In this document: piece by piece, positions 49,114 to 60,593 of the stretch
How positions within the stretch are numbered: position 1 is the first letter of the stretch
Layout: each line of letters opens with the position of its first letter
Made by a program: the position numbers and the translations under genes
Notes under the pieces: model-generated
What the model was told of the DNA's origin: nothing
Seen by the model: the letters and a program-made list of their open reading frames with translations, nothing else
The model's database searches: none
Assembly: GCA_020064725.1 (NCBI GenBank)
Contig: JAGTWJ010000002.1
Coordinates: forward strand, 2,852,001 to 2,916,000
Origin: Drechslerella dactyloides
Lineage: Eukaryota; Ascomycota; Orbiliomycetes; Orbiliales; Orbiliaceae
DNA: 64,000 nt
Reading direction: 5' to 3'

Positions 49114-49186
49114 TATATATGTTTAATGGTATTATATATGATGTGAAAACGAATGTGTATCTTTTGATCGATTTTGTACGCCATAC
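49114..49186 (-). repeat. Right terminal inverted repeat of the MITE
   Basis: Exact reverse complement of 48516-48588. Confidence 0.9.
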
Positions 49187-49771
49187 GCGGCGTTTACTCA
49201 ATATCAGCAATAAAGCCCACGTTAAGTGCACTCCTATGCACTCCTATGCACTCATTCAATACTCTCGTACCACATTATTGACGTTGTTCCCAAATAGTGT
49301 GGGTTATTTTGGCTTTCGAGGCCACCCTATAACCAAACGTCTCGAGATTGGGATGGCGAGAACTTAGGGAAGGGGAGAGAACTGAAAACTTAGGGCTCCC
49401 TTCGACGACATCTGTTAGTATACTGGACATAAGCGACGATACTGAGTCTATATATGTTATTGTTTTTCGCTAGGAAAAGGTAGTATACTCTCCAGATAGG
49501 ACATCTCTGTTACCAGCAAATTAGCCCTAGGACACTAAATTAATCTGCAGAATTTATCCAGTTTATTCCTTTCCATACCTTTTTCGGTCGAATGAAGTGA
49601 TCAGTGATCTAGACCGCTTGCCCACCCTAAACTACATCCTACAGCGTCGAACCGATTGCGGTAGCATATCATTCCACGAGACGAGAAGGATATCTACATA
49701 TTTAGATGACAGCTAGGCCATCTTCGCCGGCCCTAGGACTGACAGTCTAGTTTACGACACAACAGGCCATC

Positions 49772-50612
49772 CTAATCGTTATAATACAACGTATAATTCG
49801 CATTATCCATCGCCATCAGCGCCAAATCACGCGGCACAGAAGCACCGCCTCCAAGCCCGAGCACCGGCCCCGTCGTCTTCCCACTCTTATATGTAATCTG
49901 CACACTCGTCACCCCGCAGAACGACGCCGCCGGAAATTCCACAAGCGTCTGCGGGCTCTTCGGCGTGACGACAAGCGGTATCTCGCTACCTTTGACCGGC
50001 GTAAACGTCGCCTCGAAGCTTGTCCTTGCCACGTCGCCAACGAAGGGGGTGAAGATGATAGTACACTCGAACAATGCCGCCGCGGGGACGTCTACGGTGA
50101 CGATCGTGATGCAGTTGAAGTTTAGCGAATGCAACGTGAAGAGCTTTGACGGGGAGTCGTCGTAGGTGATCGTGAAGCTAGGTGCGATACGGAAGATATC
50201 CTGGACAATGAACCGCGTGATCGGGTACGGCGCCGCTGCGTCGACGGGAAAAATGTTGGTGGGATTCGTGCCGAGTGGGGAGGTGCCGAGTGCGAAGCCC
50301 TCCCAGGAGATGCCTTTGTAGACACCAACGGGGAGGATGTCAGCGACGGGGTTTTTGGCGTTGGGGTGGTCGGAGAACTAAGGTGCCGGCTAGATGTTAG
50401 CATGGATATCAGAATAGCATATGCGTATCTGCACGCAGGATAAGGTACAAGCGTACGCCTGCGAGTAACTTTTCAGAGCGAAGGCTGGAGATTTGGCAGA
50501 CATCCGGGTTGGCGCTCGGCCGGGTGGGCGCTGCGGCAGCGGGGTACGGGCTCCGGGTGAGGAATGTGCATAAGAACAGCAGCACACACGCAAACAGTCG
50601 AGAGGAAGTCAT
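49772..50612 (-). CDS. Secreted protein, 253 residues, unknown function
   Basis: Two exons (50457-50612 and 49772-50377) are joined in phase (GTACGC donor, CTTAG acceptor; the junction reads LLAGFSDHPNAKN). MTSSRLFACVLLFLCTFL is a signal peptide. The mature chain has several beta-strand-like stretches, five cysteines (in VCQISS, FNCITIV, FECTIIF, FCGVTS and the like) and no transmembrane span. It ends NYTLYYND. The sequence resembles fungal secreted proteins with a beta-sandwich, but no named domain was recognised. It is likely extracellular or cell-wall associated. The start is chosen because it is the only one giving a signal peptide in phase. Confidence 0.75.
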
Positions 50613-51418
50613 GGTTTAAGTTGGTAATCTGTGATAATTTTGAGTCCTCAGCTGTTAGAGTCGAAAAGCTGAGAGGAGCATATGTCAACTCGAGGTATAT
50701 GATATGGACATGGATTGGCAATGCATCAGGTTAAATATCCAGCCGCAAGATCTCACTGTAGCACACATACCTAGGTACACACGGGCGTACACGTTACACC
50801 ACACCCCAAACTTAGACCGACACACAACCGCGTCGTAATGGTACAGTATCCAGAGCCATAAACATACCTCGTGATCACAATAGTGTCGGGCCGGCCGTAT
50901 ATAGGATCACCATATGCTTTCTCATTTCAGATGTAAGCCGCATAGAAAATCCAACAGGGCGGCGCGTTGGTGCTACCTAGCCTGGGCACCGCTACCAGGG
51001 ATAGCCTCCATTCCTCCTACAGACCCTGCACACTCAGTGAAAACCCTGGACTAGGAATCTGTCGTGCATCTGTACCCACAGCACTCAGTGCTACGGCCGG
51101 GACAATCATGACGTGAAACATCGGACTCGAAAGGTCCAGCCTACGTTTGTCAATTATTTGTAAGCTACAGGTCCAGGATTAGGACGGGCCAGGTAATCCA
51201 TATAGATAGCGTCCCACAAGCTACTCGCCTTACTTGACTGTAGGCTACAGCTTTATGCATGTATGTAGTGACGCAGAAGCCATACATAAGTAATCTAGAC
51301 TTTTGATTCTCATCGAAGCATACGCATTCATAACAAATATACACATCTCGGCATAATCATCCGCTACTTGTATATAGCCATATATACTGTACTGGTAGAA
51401 CCCATCAATACATCCACT
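50613..51418. other. Intergenic, nothing recognised
   Basis: Contains the promoter of the secreted protein gene and a CCTAGGTA match at 50770-50777. No gene is supported. Confidence 0.4.
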
Positions 51419-53107
51419 CTACAGCAGCAAGCCCAGCACCTGCACACCGATCACACCGGCTGCGAGCAACAGCCACGCGCCCGCAGCCGTAACGGTGCTA
51501 GCAGCACTCTGCTTACCCGCGCTGCTCGCACCTGTCGGCGTCGGTCCGGGCGTCGGTCCGCTGACCGCTGCACTGGTAAACGCCGCGACACCGCTGCCGT
51601 CCGTCTTGCGGATGACGTAGATCTCGCCGGTGGCATCGGAGCTCATCCACAGGTGTCCCGCGGTATCGAACGCGAGTCCGACAGGTCTGAAGCACGCGTT
51701 CTGGCACTGCGACAGGTCGGTGTTCGCCATGATTTCAATGGAGGCGGACTGAGAGGCGTTCCTCTCGACGGGTTGGCCGTCCTTGAACGCGACAGTCACA
51801 ACGCGGTATCCAACCGGCTCGGCGCGGTTCCACGAGCCGTGGAAGGCGATCCAGGCTTGGCCGTCGCCGTCGAATTTGATGTCGAGAGGGGCCTGGTGGG
51901 CTTGGAAGGAGATGCGTGGTGGCTGGTAGAGCTCGGCGCAGAGGGTGTCGTTGACGGTGCTGTTGACATACATGGAGAACTGGTCGCCGGTCTCGAGGTT
52001 GTGTTCGCCGGGGATCTCATCGGCCAGCCAGACGGCGAAGCAGTTGGGGTAGCCGTAGTCGCCGCGAGGGGAGGAGTCTTTGAGGGAGCCGTGGAAGTTG
52101 AGCTCTTCAGCGGGGTTGTTCTCGTGGATTTCCTTGCCGTCTCTGTGACGCAGGTGTTAGCTATGGCTGGCCATGGCTATAACGGTTGATACCGGTACCT
52201 ACCTCGTGACGCCATCGATGGAGTTTTCCACACTCCATAGTTGTCCAAGATTGTCCTCGCCGATTCCAACGCTGTTTCGGAGCCCGAATCCGAGAACGAA
52301 GCCAGCCTCGTGGAAGACGACGGGGTTCTCTGAGATTTCGGATACGTTGAACGCGCGGATCTGGGCCTTCCCGCTAGTCACGTCGAGTGTGCTAAGATCC
52401 GCGGCGGACTGCGAACCAATGGAAACGACGAGCCAGTCGGGCTGGGTGACGGGACTGAGGAGAGTTCTCGTAATCTGGGCGTCGGGTTCGTTGTTGGCCA
52501 TGCCGGTGACCAACGTCTTCCTGTCCATAACATCGCCGGTGCTCTGGTCGTAAGCTAGTGTTATCAGTTAGTAGATCGCCCTGTACATCCTCAAGCAGGC
52601 ATTCATAGCAAGACATACACCAGGAATAGATCACGTCATTTGTGGAGGCGAAGAGTGTCTTGCCGTCCGTGGACATGGAGATACCATGGTTCAGCTAGAA
52701 TTACCCCAGTTAGCAAATTCGACCGTCTGTACTCTGTTTTATAAATATGTCCTCGTCTGCGACCGCTTCTCCATCCGGCGAATGAAGTTGGACGATTTTG
52801 AGCCGCTGCGTTGGGGTGTTGGTGGGCCTACCTCGGTATCGTTAACGATAAGTCGCTTGTCCTGCAGCTGCAAACAGTTGTCCACAGTGAACCAGTAAAT
52901 CCCCGCCCCGCGGTCGACGACGAGAAGGTGTCCCGCCGCGTCCCATTGGATCCCACGCGGGAACTTGAGTCCCTCGAGCGCGATGTCTGACCGATAGCCC
53001 GGTGCCATTGAAGGTGCCGGCAGGTCGCCCTGGAGCGGTGTGCATGTCGTCTGCGCGAGCGCCACCGCGGGCGCTGCAGCCAGCGCAGCTATCGTCGACC
53101 ACCTCAT
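51419..53107 (-). CDS. GPI-anchored AA12-type PQQ-dependent sugar oxidoreductase
   Basis: Four exons (52832-53107, 52619-52694, 52203-52554, 51419-52142) make 475 residues. The start MRWSTIAALAAAPAVALAQ is a signal peptide. The C-terminus has a Pro/Thr/Ser/Gly linker and a terminal hydrophobic stretch (AGAWLLLAAGVIGVQVLGLLL), the pattern for a GPI anchor. The core has beta-propeller features seen in sorbosone/pyranose dehydrogenases: KFPRGIQWDAAGHLLVVDRG, LNHGISMSTDGKTLFAS, GFGLRNSVGIGED, GDYGYPNCFAVW and FHGSWNRAEPVGYRV, all typical of family AA12 and related L-sorbosone dehydrogenase-like proteins. Likely role: oxidises sugars at the cell surface with pyrroloquinoline quinone, passing electrons to a cytochrome or quinone. 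Whether it binds PQQ is an inference from family. The annotated start is the ATG at 53107, since an upstream alternative lacks an ATG. Confidence 0.88.
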
Positions 53108-55480
53108 AGCTAGCAACTACCTTGTACGCTGTGATGGACAGGAAAGAGGAGGAGAAGAGGGGAAGGTAGAGCGGAATCGGAGAGCGTAGGGACGTGGAGA
53201 ACACGGAATAGACGGCAGCGGGAAGCCAATGGCTTTATACTCGAAAACGGGCGGGTCTCGTGTACGCGCATTCCCTCGTCTTCAGTTGCTATCTGCTGGC
53301 GCTAGCTTCGTAGCTTCAATTCAGCTCTGCCAGGGCGGTGGAGCGAACTTGCAAGCCCGGCAGAGGGCCCTGTCCTGTTGGCGAGCCATGGCGGGCCCAA
53401 TCGCAGAGATGGAGATGAACATGGGAGTGGAGCGCCGGGAAGCCGAGCAGAAATTTATCCATTGGCGGCATACGGAAACCTCCACTTTCTTCCCTTGCCC
53501 ACGTTCAGCCTGCCTGGATAGTTACTTTTTTCTTTCCGATCCCGGGATGGAGGGCGACGATACTTGTTGGGATGCACTGTGATATGCCAACAGCCATGTT
53601 GCATCTGCCTGCAGACGGCTTTGCGAGCCGTGCGGCCAAGCCTTTGGCAATCAAATTCGCAAAGCGTCTCGACATCGTATAGTTTTCCGTCCTCAGAGCT
53701 GCTTATCGTAGCTGCTCATCTTTCAAAAACGGTTTCAGTCGGCCAAGAGACTGCACTCGAATTGGGCGGCGTGACCTTGTGAAACGGTCGTCGAAGCCCA
53801 GTCCGTGATGTCAAGCGGGGCTAAACGCAGCCTGGTTTAACCGGCGTCCAGGCAGCGTCCATTTTGCCTCTTTGTCTGCTCGCCTTGGCCCGTTAAGGCG
53901 CTGATCTGATGCATGGCACATGGTCCTCGCTCGTTCGGCAAAAGCATTGTATATTAGATTGCCAAAAAGTTCCTGGTCGAAACCGTTCGGAACCGTGTGC
54001 CGTTCGCTAGGAGTTATCGTCCGACAGTCGAATAGGACGCTCCATAGCTTTGGGATGTTTGACTGCGAAGCTGCGTTCCGTCGAACGCAGGGTTTTCAGT
54101 ACCAGAGGTACATTTTTGGTGGATGTATGTTCCTGAAGTCGGTGACCGCTTTCGAGAAAAGAGTTTGCCGGACCCCAGTGCAAAATAGCCTAATCTTGAG
54201 ACGGACTGAGGAGCTTGGTCCCTCGTCCCTCAGCGCGGTCTTCGTCTCGAAATCTCGACCGAAAGTTCTATCGCACAATTGGCTTTCCGGCAACAGTCGA
54301 GGCAATGCTATTGTCAACTTGACTCTGAACACACATCAAAGGCTTGACTTCTCGTTCATCGTGAACCGCGTTTCTACTTGACGGTGTGTACAGGCGCGCC
54401 GGCGTCGCCTGTGAGTATCATGAGCACTCGTGCTTCGTAAGCCTCGTCGAGATCAACAGATGGGAGCTTGTCGGGCTAGTTCAAACGGACTGGAGCTCCC
54501 TGCTTCCCCGCCGCAGTGGCCGATAGAACTAGGTCATATCAGGCCATCCTGCGTCGACCATGCAGAGTTTGCCAGCTCCACCCACGCACGGGCTTGAGCT
54601 TTCCTCGTAGCACGAGCCAGCCGCCTCGCATACTGCAGTAGGAAGCACGTATCGGTGTCTACCCAGCCGAGTAAGGTGCGATTGTGCATTGGTACGGCGT
54701 TTTCCGTCCCCGGTAGATGGATTGAACCCGCAAGGCCCACGGTTGGCCAGCGTCCTGAACCGAACCGCTGTGCGACACATTGGCGAACTTGGGTCCGGGT
54801 CTCGCTATGGAAGCTGCTTCAGGTTGAGTCTCGGCAATCTTCAGCCCTGACGCTCGAGTTTCTAGCCGGAGAATTTAGCTTCGTGAGCTATGACGGACGT
54901 CTGAGCGTTCTCGCAGGGGTGGAGAGTGGGAGAAAGGTGGAAGGCTGGTCGAGCGATGCCGGTTGCAACGCTGCTCTGATCCTGCGTCCCTCGCAGCTTT
55001 GATCCCACAGCCGAGCCTGCCTGCCTGCAGCCTTCGGTACCATGCTGCCATCCGCGCGCGCCCTCCCGCTCGAGTGGCCATCTCGAGATGTTCTGTCATG
55101 TTCGCGAGGAGGCGTAGACGGCTTCAGACCGCCATGCATGCCTTTGAAGACTCGACGAAACAGCGGCGGTGCATGACGCGTAATGCGTGCCGGCAACCGA
55201 CGTCGCCAAGCAAACGGAATTCTTGGTGTCGCCTCAACGCCGCCTCCTGACTGCGGATAAAACCACCCTCGGATTCCGCCACCGCGAGCGAAATTTACGT
55301 CGCATCTTCTCAATTCCTGCTCAACTTCATCCCGAACATCTTACATCCTTCCTCTTCACACGAATCATCGCGAATACCCAGTCTCGAGATTGAATATCGG
55401 AATACATACAACACCAGCGACACTCGCAATCACAACAACTTGACTCTCCGCATCTCCTGCGACGGCTCGGTTCGGCTACG
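53108..55480. other. Intergenic between divergent genes, nothing recognised
   Basis: This 2.4-kb gap separates the AA12 gene (minus) and the zinc-ribbon gene (plus), so it holds both promoters. Frames at 53229-53582 and 53920-54381 have no domain, splice or signal support. Confidence 0.45.
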
Positions 55481-55944
55481 ATGGCGTTCATCTTCGTCTG
55501 CGTACGTTAAGTTGACACCCGCTCTCCAACGCCACCTCGCATCTAACCACTGTTCGTCATCTAGGGCACACAAGACTTCTCCTCGCGCCTCAAGGGGTAC
55601 GAGAACCTCCGCGTAAACTGCCAGAACTGCCACAACAACTCCGGTATGCACATGCCTTCCGCTCTCCGAACCGCTTCGGCCGAGGGTGAATCTGAATCCG
55701 CAGTTACTGACTTTCTGCCAATCTAGTGATCGCGATAAAACGGCGAAACTTCTTCACGTTCTGCTACATCCCCATCATCCCGCTCTCGTGGAACGAGGAA
55801 CTCAACTGCACGATCTGTAACGCCCGCTCCAAGATCTCCACGGCGCAGCTGCACCAGCTTGCGAACGAGGCGCCGATGCACAATATGGGCGGAGGGGGGG
55901 GTGGACACATGCACCATCCGGCGCAGGGCTACTATGGAAAGTAG
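55481..55944 (+). CDS. Zinc-ribbon protein, 105 residues
   Basis: Three exons (55481-55501, 55565-55643, 55727-55944) in phase give MAFIFVCGTQDFSSRLKGY... The protein has two CxxC pairs (CQNC and CTIC) in a zinc-ribbon, with FFTFCYIPIIPLSWNEE between them, then a Gly/His-rich tail (MGGGGGGHMHHPAQGYYGK). This layout is that of small fungal and eukaryotic zinc-ribbon proteins starting MxFxFVCGxxxF. The biochemical role is not established; such proteins bind one zinc ion, possibly for protein or nucleic-acid contact. The first exon is seven codons. The family name zinc_ribbon_15 is recalled, not verified. Confidence 0.82.
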
Positions 55945-56561
55945 CGGATCGGGCAGGTAATGGTGTCAGAGTGCGTATTATCGGTTTACACGGCTTGCGG
56001 TCGGTTGTTTTGCATTTGTGTGTTTGCATTTCCTTCTGATATGTGTGTACTCTACCTGTGCATCACTTGGAGTTTGGCGCAGCGCAATTGATCTTGTCGT
56101 TTACCTTGACTTGCGGGCTACCATCCGCTAGCGCACTAATTACGTAGTTCGTGTGCGCCGCGCAGAATACATCGAGAGAAATGGCATATGATTTAGGATA
56201 TCCATGATACGCTGCTCGCGACTGAGTTTCGCCCCTCGCGACTCGTCCGCGATAAACTTCCTAGACCTAAGCGTGACGCTGAATTACACTATTCCTTGCG
56301 CGCCATTGTATTCAGCGGATTCAACACCAAGATTGTGACGTCATATATTCACGGAACGCGTCCCTTCCGCATTAAACAAAGTAAATAAGTCTGACCGGCC
56401 TCCGGTAGCCAACTTGACCTGGGATTCCCACCCATTCGACTGAACCCGACTCACTCCACTCTCCTCTTTTGGTCTCGAGACTGCTTCCTCTCACAGCCAT
56501 TACGCGCAAGGGTGCAGCCCGTGATAAAGTTTGTGTAACCAAAGCTCACACCCTCACAACA
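55945..56561. other. Intergenic
   Basis: Holds the promoter of the conserved gene at 56.56 kb. No gene seen. Confidence 0.4.
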
Positions 56562-57609
56562 ATGGACGACTACGAGTCCATCCGCCAGGCAAATATCCGT
56601 CGCAATAAAGAGCTGCTCAAAGAGCTGGAGCTCGACAAGCCCGTCCTCCAACCACCGCCACCAGCGTCGAGCGCTCCCGCCAAACGAAGGAAGCTAAGCA
56701 ATGCGCCGGTGGCCGCTTCGACACGATCCTCGGCTCGTCTTTCCGCCCTCCCGCGACCTTCCTACAAAGAAGAATCGACGGCAGTCTCGAGCGTTACACC
56801 AAATCTGCAAAAGCCAAAGATTTCCCCCAAAACTAAATCGAGGGCAGCTTCAAGAACGCCGTCACCGATCAGACCATCAAGCTCCGAGACCAATGCATCC
56901 CTCACACGATGGTCGTGGACCCCCACCGCTCCTCTCCCCACCCGCAGCGAGGACGGCACCCTCCACTTCGCCTCTCACCCCTCCTTCCAGCCCAACAAAA
57001 CCCCAGCCGAAGTCCTTCGCGAGGGTTGCTTCGGAGGCACCTACTTCCGCCCCCTCTACTCCAAGACCCTCGCCACGACAATTTCCAACGACAACACCGA
57101 GCTCCCCGACCCCTGGACGCACGGCCTCGACGCATCCAGGTACCTTACATCAAAAACGTACGACCCGTCCGTAAACAAGTACGGCGTCGCCTGCGGGCAG
57201 AGCATCGAAGAGTGGGAAGCGAGCGGGTGGATCAACCACACCTTTGACGTCCGCGGTTGGTTCCAATGGTACTGCCGATTCTACCAGGGCCGTCGGTGCG
57301 ACGATGATGACCGACAAGTAAAACGGTGGGAGCGGTGCTGCGGTGAGCGCGGGAGATGGCGGAAGGCGCTTCTGAAGCGGTATCGAGAGGCGGGGGTACA
57401 CGAAGTTTGCGACGAGGACGGCGAAGGCAAGGAGGTCAGTCCCGTGGTACACCAGACGTGTCACCATTGGGTAAGTCATACCCGTAAACCAGACATAAAT
57501 TAACACTGCCAATCGAGCAAGTAGATACAGTAATAGCTGACGGTGAGTCCTATAGGCCTGGGAGCTGCGGCAGCCGGTGCTAGACGCCTTCTGGCAGGAA
57601 TCAGGCTAG
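56562..57609 (+). CDS. Conserved fungal protein with Trp/Tyr/Arg-rich domain
   Basis: Two exons (56562-57470, 57556-57609) give 320 residues. MDDYESIRQANIRRNKELL is a charged N-terminal helix. Residues around 40-120 are Ser/Pro/Lys/Arg-rich and carry a possible nuclear signal (AKRRKLS). The C-terminal half carries a conserved-looking run: EVLREGCFGGTYFRPLYS, then ACGQSIEEWEASGWI, FDVRGWFQWYCRFYQGRR and KRWERCCGERGRW. The last exon ends ELRQPVLDAFWQESG. I recognise this as a conserved family in filamentous fungi but cannot give a function. The ATG at 56562 (CAACAATGG) is preferred over an in-frame ATG 31 codons upstream because of its better context and the usual MDDYE start. A nuclear role is plausible only. 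Confidence 0.75.
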
Positions 57610-57644
57610 CCGAGACATGCAGCAACTTCCTTGACAGAGCGAAG

Positions 57645-58220
57645 CTACCGACGTCCCACCCCGCTAGGATCAAACGTGTGGACACGCTGCAGCATCAAGT
57701 GCACAGCGTCCGCATCATCGACGACATGCAGCGTCCCCGAATACTGCTTCCCATCCACATCCGTCGCCGTCAGCTTTGTCAGGTTGCCAGCCCTCCCAGC
57801 TGCCAACCCTGACCACTCGTAAAAGATAATCGCCAGTTCGCTTGCCACAGCGAAAACACGCGGGGTCTTGATCGGCAGGTACAAATATTCGTTGATATAG
57901 TACAGCAACATGTCGCGCGCGTCTTCCTCGAACTTCCGGTGTCGCTGCATCCCGGCAACATCATTGTGCTCCAGCGGCATGAGCATAAGTTGAACAGGTC
58001 CGAAGTAGGATCTATCGGTAACTTGAATTCCGGGGATCGATTGGCCGTGTATGGAGCTGGGTATGTAGCACCTTTCGCGGGCTATTATCCAGTCGTATAG
58101 TGGTGAATAGATATTTAGTATCCGCATCCAGAGCTCCCAAGCCGACAGGTATGATTGTGGATCCTGAATCTTCTCAACCATGTCTTGGAACCTCAGGTCG
58201 GTGAGGTAGCAGGGTGGCAT
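57645..58220 (-). CDS. Hypothetical protein, 191 residues
   Basis: A single-exon frame beginning MPPCYLTDLRFQDMVEKIQ, with a balanced mixture of residues, helices (EDARDMLLYYINEYLYL) and no long low-complexity runs, which looks coding. The open frame extends upstream to another possible start at 58442 but that extension is poorly conserved-looking. The stop codon is only 35 bp from the stop of the preceding plus-strand gene, so the two genes converge tightly and transcripts must overlap at their 3' ends. No domain or signal is recognised. Confidence 0.55.
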   Translation of the reverse strand: MPPCYLTDLRFQDMVEKIQDPQSYLSAWELWMRILNIYSPLYDWIIARERCYIPSSIHGQSIPGIQVTDRSYFGPVQLMLMPLEHNDVAGMQRHRKFEEDARDMLLYYINEYLYLPIKTPRVFAVASELAIIFYEWSGLAAGRAGNLTKLTATDVDGKQYSGTLHVVDDADAVHLMLQRVHTFDPSGVGRR

Positions 58221-59370
58221 TGCTCGACTCCTGTGGTTCTGGGTGTAAATAGGTAATGAATGTGGAACATCTGTAAAGTCAGCTTGATTCAATGTTGCAC
58301 ATGCACATGTACGAATAAATGCACACGCTGGCAGTATTGGAGGAAAAGTAGATTTTGCTAAGTCGACACAAGCATAGGTGTCTTCAAGATCTGAAGGAAG
58401 TGATTCTTTTCTAATTCTCTCTCTTTCTCTCAAACCGCTCAAAGATCTCCCAACTTCGTTATACTTTTGGATTCTGACTGCCCTTAGAGCACGTGATTCG
58501 ATTTGTCTTTGGGGAATCAGTAGGTATTCGTTGAATCCGTCTGTGCCGGCACCATGGTGCCTCGTAACAGACGTCGACGCGTCCTCTCGCAGCTCGTCGA
58601 CTAACCCTAGTCTCTAGAAGGAAATTAGTCTATACGTATTACATAAATACAAAGAGAATGGATATATAGGTTAGCATAGTGAGCAGGGCTGTGATATCAG
58701 TCTATGTCAGTGGTATGTCACTGACGTGCGGCTGCACTTCATGCAGTCTGACTCGCGGGATCAATTGTATGGAATGGGTGTGTGATATTTTCAGAAGCTT
58801 ATCGCACGGTATATAGTGGGTGCGAGAGGTCGGGGCAAGATTAACGAGGGACAAATACATGATGAATTTCGTCATGAGATATTCAACCCTGCAAGTCAAA
58901 CGAGTTCGTGAAGCTTTCAGCCCCAGAAAATCGGCTCTGATATAGAGAGGCCGCTTGAATGCAAGGTCGCTTCCAGATGACAACTGCGTTGGACGCTGTT
59001 GGATCCCGCCGACCGGGCACCCCTGCAGCCCCGCGACGAGAACAAGCAGTTTCTCAAGCGGGAAGGTCGCCAGCCCCGCAGCTCCGAGACAGAACTTCAG
59101 CCAGCCAGACCGATGGACATGACATGACACCATGGCACGGCACGCCGTCGACAGGAAACCGGCGCTATCCGATCCGGAAGGATGTGCTTAAAACGTGATC
59201 CGCCCGTCGCAATTTTCCTCCTTCGAACCCTCCCTCCGCAGCTGCGCCGTCGCATGCACATACCCTCGACAGCTTACATGCACACGGACCGTTACGGCTA
59301 CAAGCAGCTCCCGTATCGATAAGCACCGTTACACAGACTCCGCCGTCCAACAAGTAACACAAGTAACACA
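58221..59370. other. Intergenic, nothing recognised
   Basis: No supported gene. The minus-strand frame at 58702-59133 has no domain. The region serves as promoter for the dioxygenase-like gene on the plus strand. Confidence 0.4.
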
Positions 59371-60593
59371 ATGGCGTACGCGAAGGCCGACCCGGTGACC
59401 GTCACGCTCGACGCGCTCAAATCCGGCACCGTCCCCTTCACCGCCCTCGAGCAGGCCTTCGGCCCGGACTCCCTCGGCATCCTCGTCGTGTCCGATTTAG
59501 ACGCAACCTTCGCGACGCTCCGCGCCCGCCTGCTATCGTACGCGAGCCACCTTGCCAACCTGCCCGCCGGCGAACTGTCCGCTCTCGAATGCGAGGAGGC
59601 GAAATGGCTCGTCGGCTGGTCGTGCGGGAAGGAGAAGCTGGCGAACGGGCGGTACGATACGTTGAAGGGTAGCTATTACGTTAATTGCGCGTGGTATAAG
59701 GATGCCGGGTTAGACGGGGCCGAGGGTGACTACCCGCATTTGCCGGAGTACACGAAGGGGAACATTTGGCCGAAGGAGGCGGTGCTCCCGGGCTTCAAAG
59801 CGACTTTCCAAGAGCTGGTACGCACTCATATTCTACCGACGTGACCAAAGTATCAGGTTACTGACAGTTCGGATGGTAATATGGCAGTGCACGCTGATAA
59901 TCGACACGGCAGTCCTCGTCGCCCGCGCCTGCGACCGCTACGCGGAAAAGAACATAGAAGGCTACACACCAGGCTACCTCGAGCACGTCGTCAAAACATC
60001 CTCATCCAGCAAAGCCCGTCTCCTGCACTACTTCCCACCTCCCGATGCGGCAGCGGCCGCAGAAGCAGACGAAGACCTGGACAGCTGGTGCGGCACCCAC
60101 CTCGACCACGGCTGTCTCACGGGCCTCACCTCCGCAATGTTTGTCGACGAAGCAGCGCACCCGCCCTCGCAAACTTTAACAAACAGCGGCGCCGTCGAGC
60201 TGCCGGAGCTGCCGGCGTCGCCGGATCCCGAGGCGGGACTGTACATTAAGAACCGCAAGGACGAAATCGTCAAAGTCGGCATTCCGCGGTCGTGTCTTGC
60301 CTTTCAGACCGGCGAGGCGCTCGAGGTCATCACGCGGGGCAAGTTCAAGGCCGTGCCGCACTTTGTTAGAGGCGCGAGGGCATCCAAGGCGCCTGGTGTT
60401 GCGCGGAATACGCTCGCGGTGTTCACCCGTACGTCCCACATTCATACCCTCTTTCCTATCGCATGGCCGTGACAAATATATAATAAGGATGTATACTGAC
60501 CGAGGTGTGATTGAAGAGCCGAATCTGTTCGACAAGGTGGACCACCGAGACTTCGCAACCTTCGCAAAGGAAATCGTCGAGCGGAATCACTAA
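59371..60593 (+). CDS. 2-oxoglutarate/Fe(II) dioxygenase-like protein (isopenicillin N synthase superfamily)
   Basis: Three exons (59371-59817, 59888-60428, 60517-60593) give 354 residues. The HxD metal motif is visible in CGTHLDHGCLTGLT, and the distal metal His is in RGKFKAVPHFVRG. FQTGEALEVITRGK matches the jelly-roll segment seen in isopenicillin N synthase-like oxygenases. The N-terminal KLANGRYDTLKGSYYVNC is typical of the uncharacterised fungal and plant branch of this superfamily, not of named biosynthetic enzymes. Expected to be cytosolic. The exact substrate is unknown. A conserved Arg that binds 2-oxoglutarate may lie in VARNTLAVF. The final exon is tied by phase to NLFDKVDHRDFATFAKEIV. 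Confidence 0.82.

Larger units (their letters stand above)
48516..49186. mobile_element. Foldback MITE with TA-flanked perfect 73-bp terminal inverted repeats
   Basis: The 73 bases 48516-48588 are an exact reverse complement of 49114-49186. Just inside the ends, each side has TA (48517-48518 and 49184-49185), the target duplication of Tc1/mariner-type transposons, so the element proper is 48519-49183. The repeats continue inward with mismatches, and the middle (48680-49020) is again an imperfect inverted repeat of GCTGGG/AGACCAGC-like units, so the whole unit can fold back on itself. It has no transposase frame, so it is non-autonomous. The identical ends imply recent mobility or gene conversion. 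Confidence 0.85.

Noticed and set aside
48371..49367. Two near-identical small proteins on opposite strands
   Set aside because: They are the two terminal inverted repeats of the MITE read in the same sense, not genes.
53920..54381. 153-codon plus-strand frame
   Set aside because: No known domain, no signal, no partner exons; codon content looks random.
58702..59133. 143-codon minus-strand frame
   Set aside because: No domain or conserved feel; lies in the promoter region of the dioxygenase-like gene.
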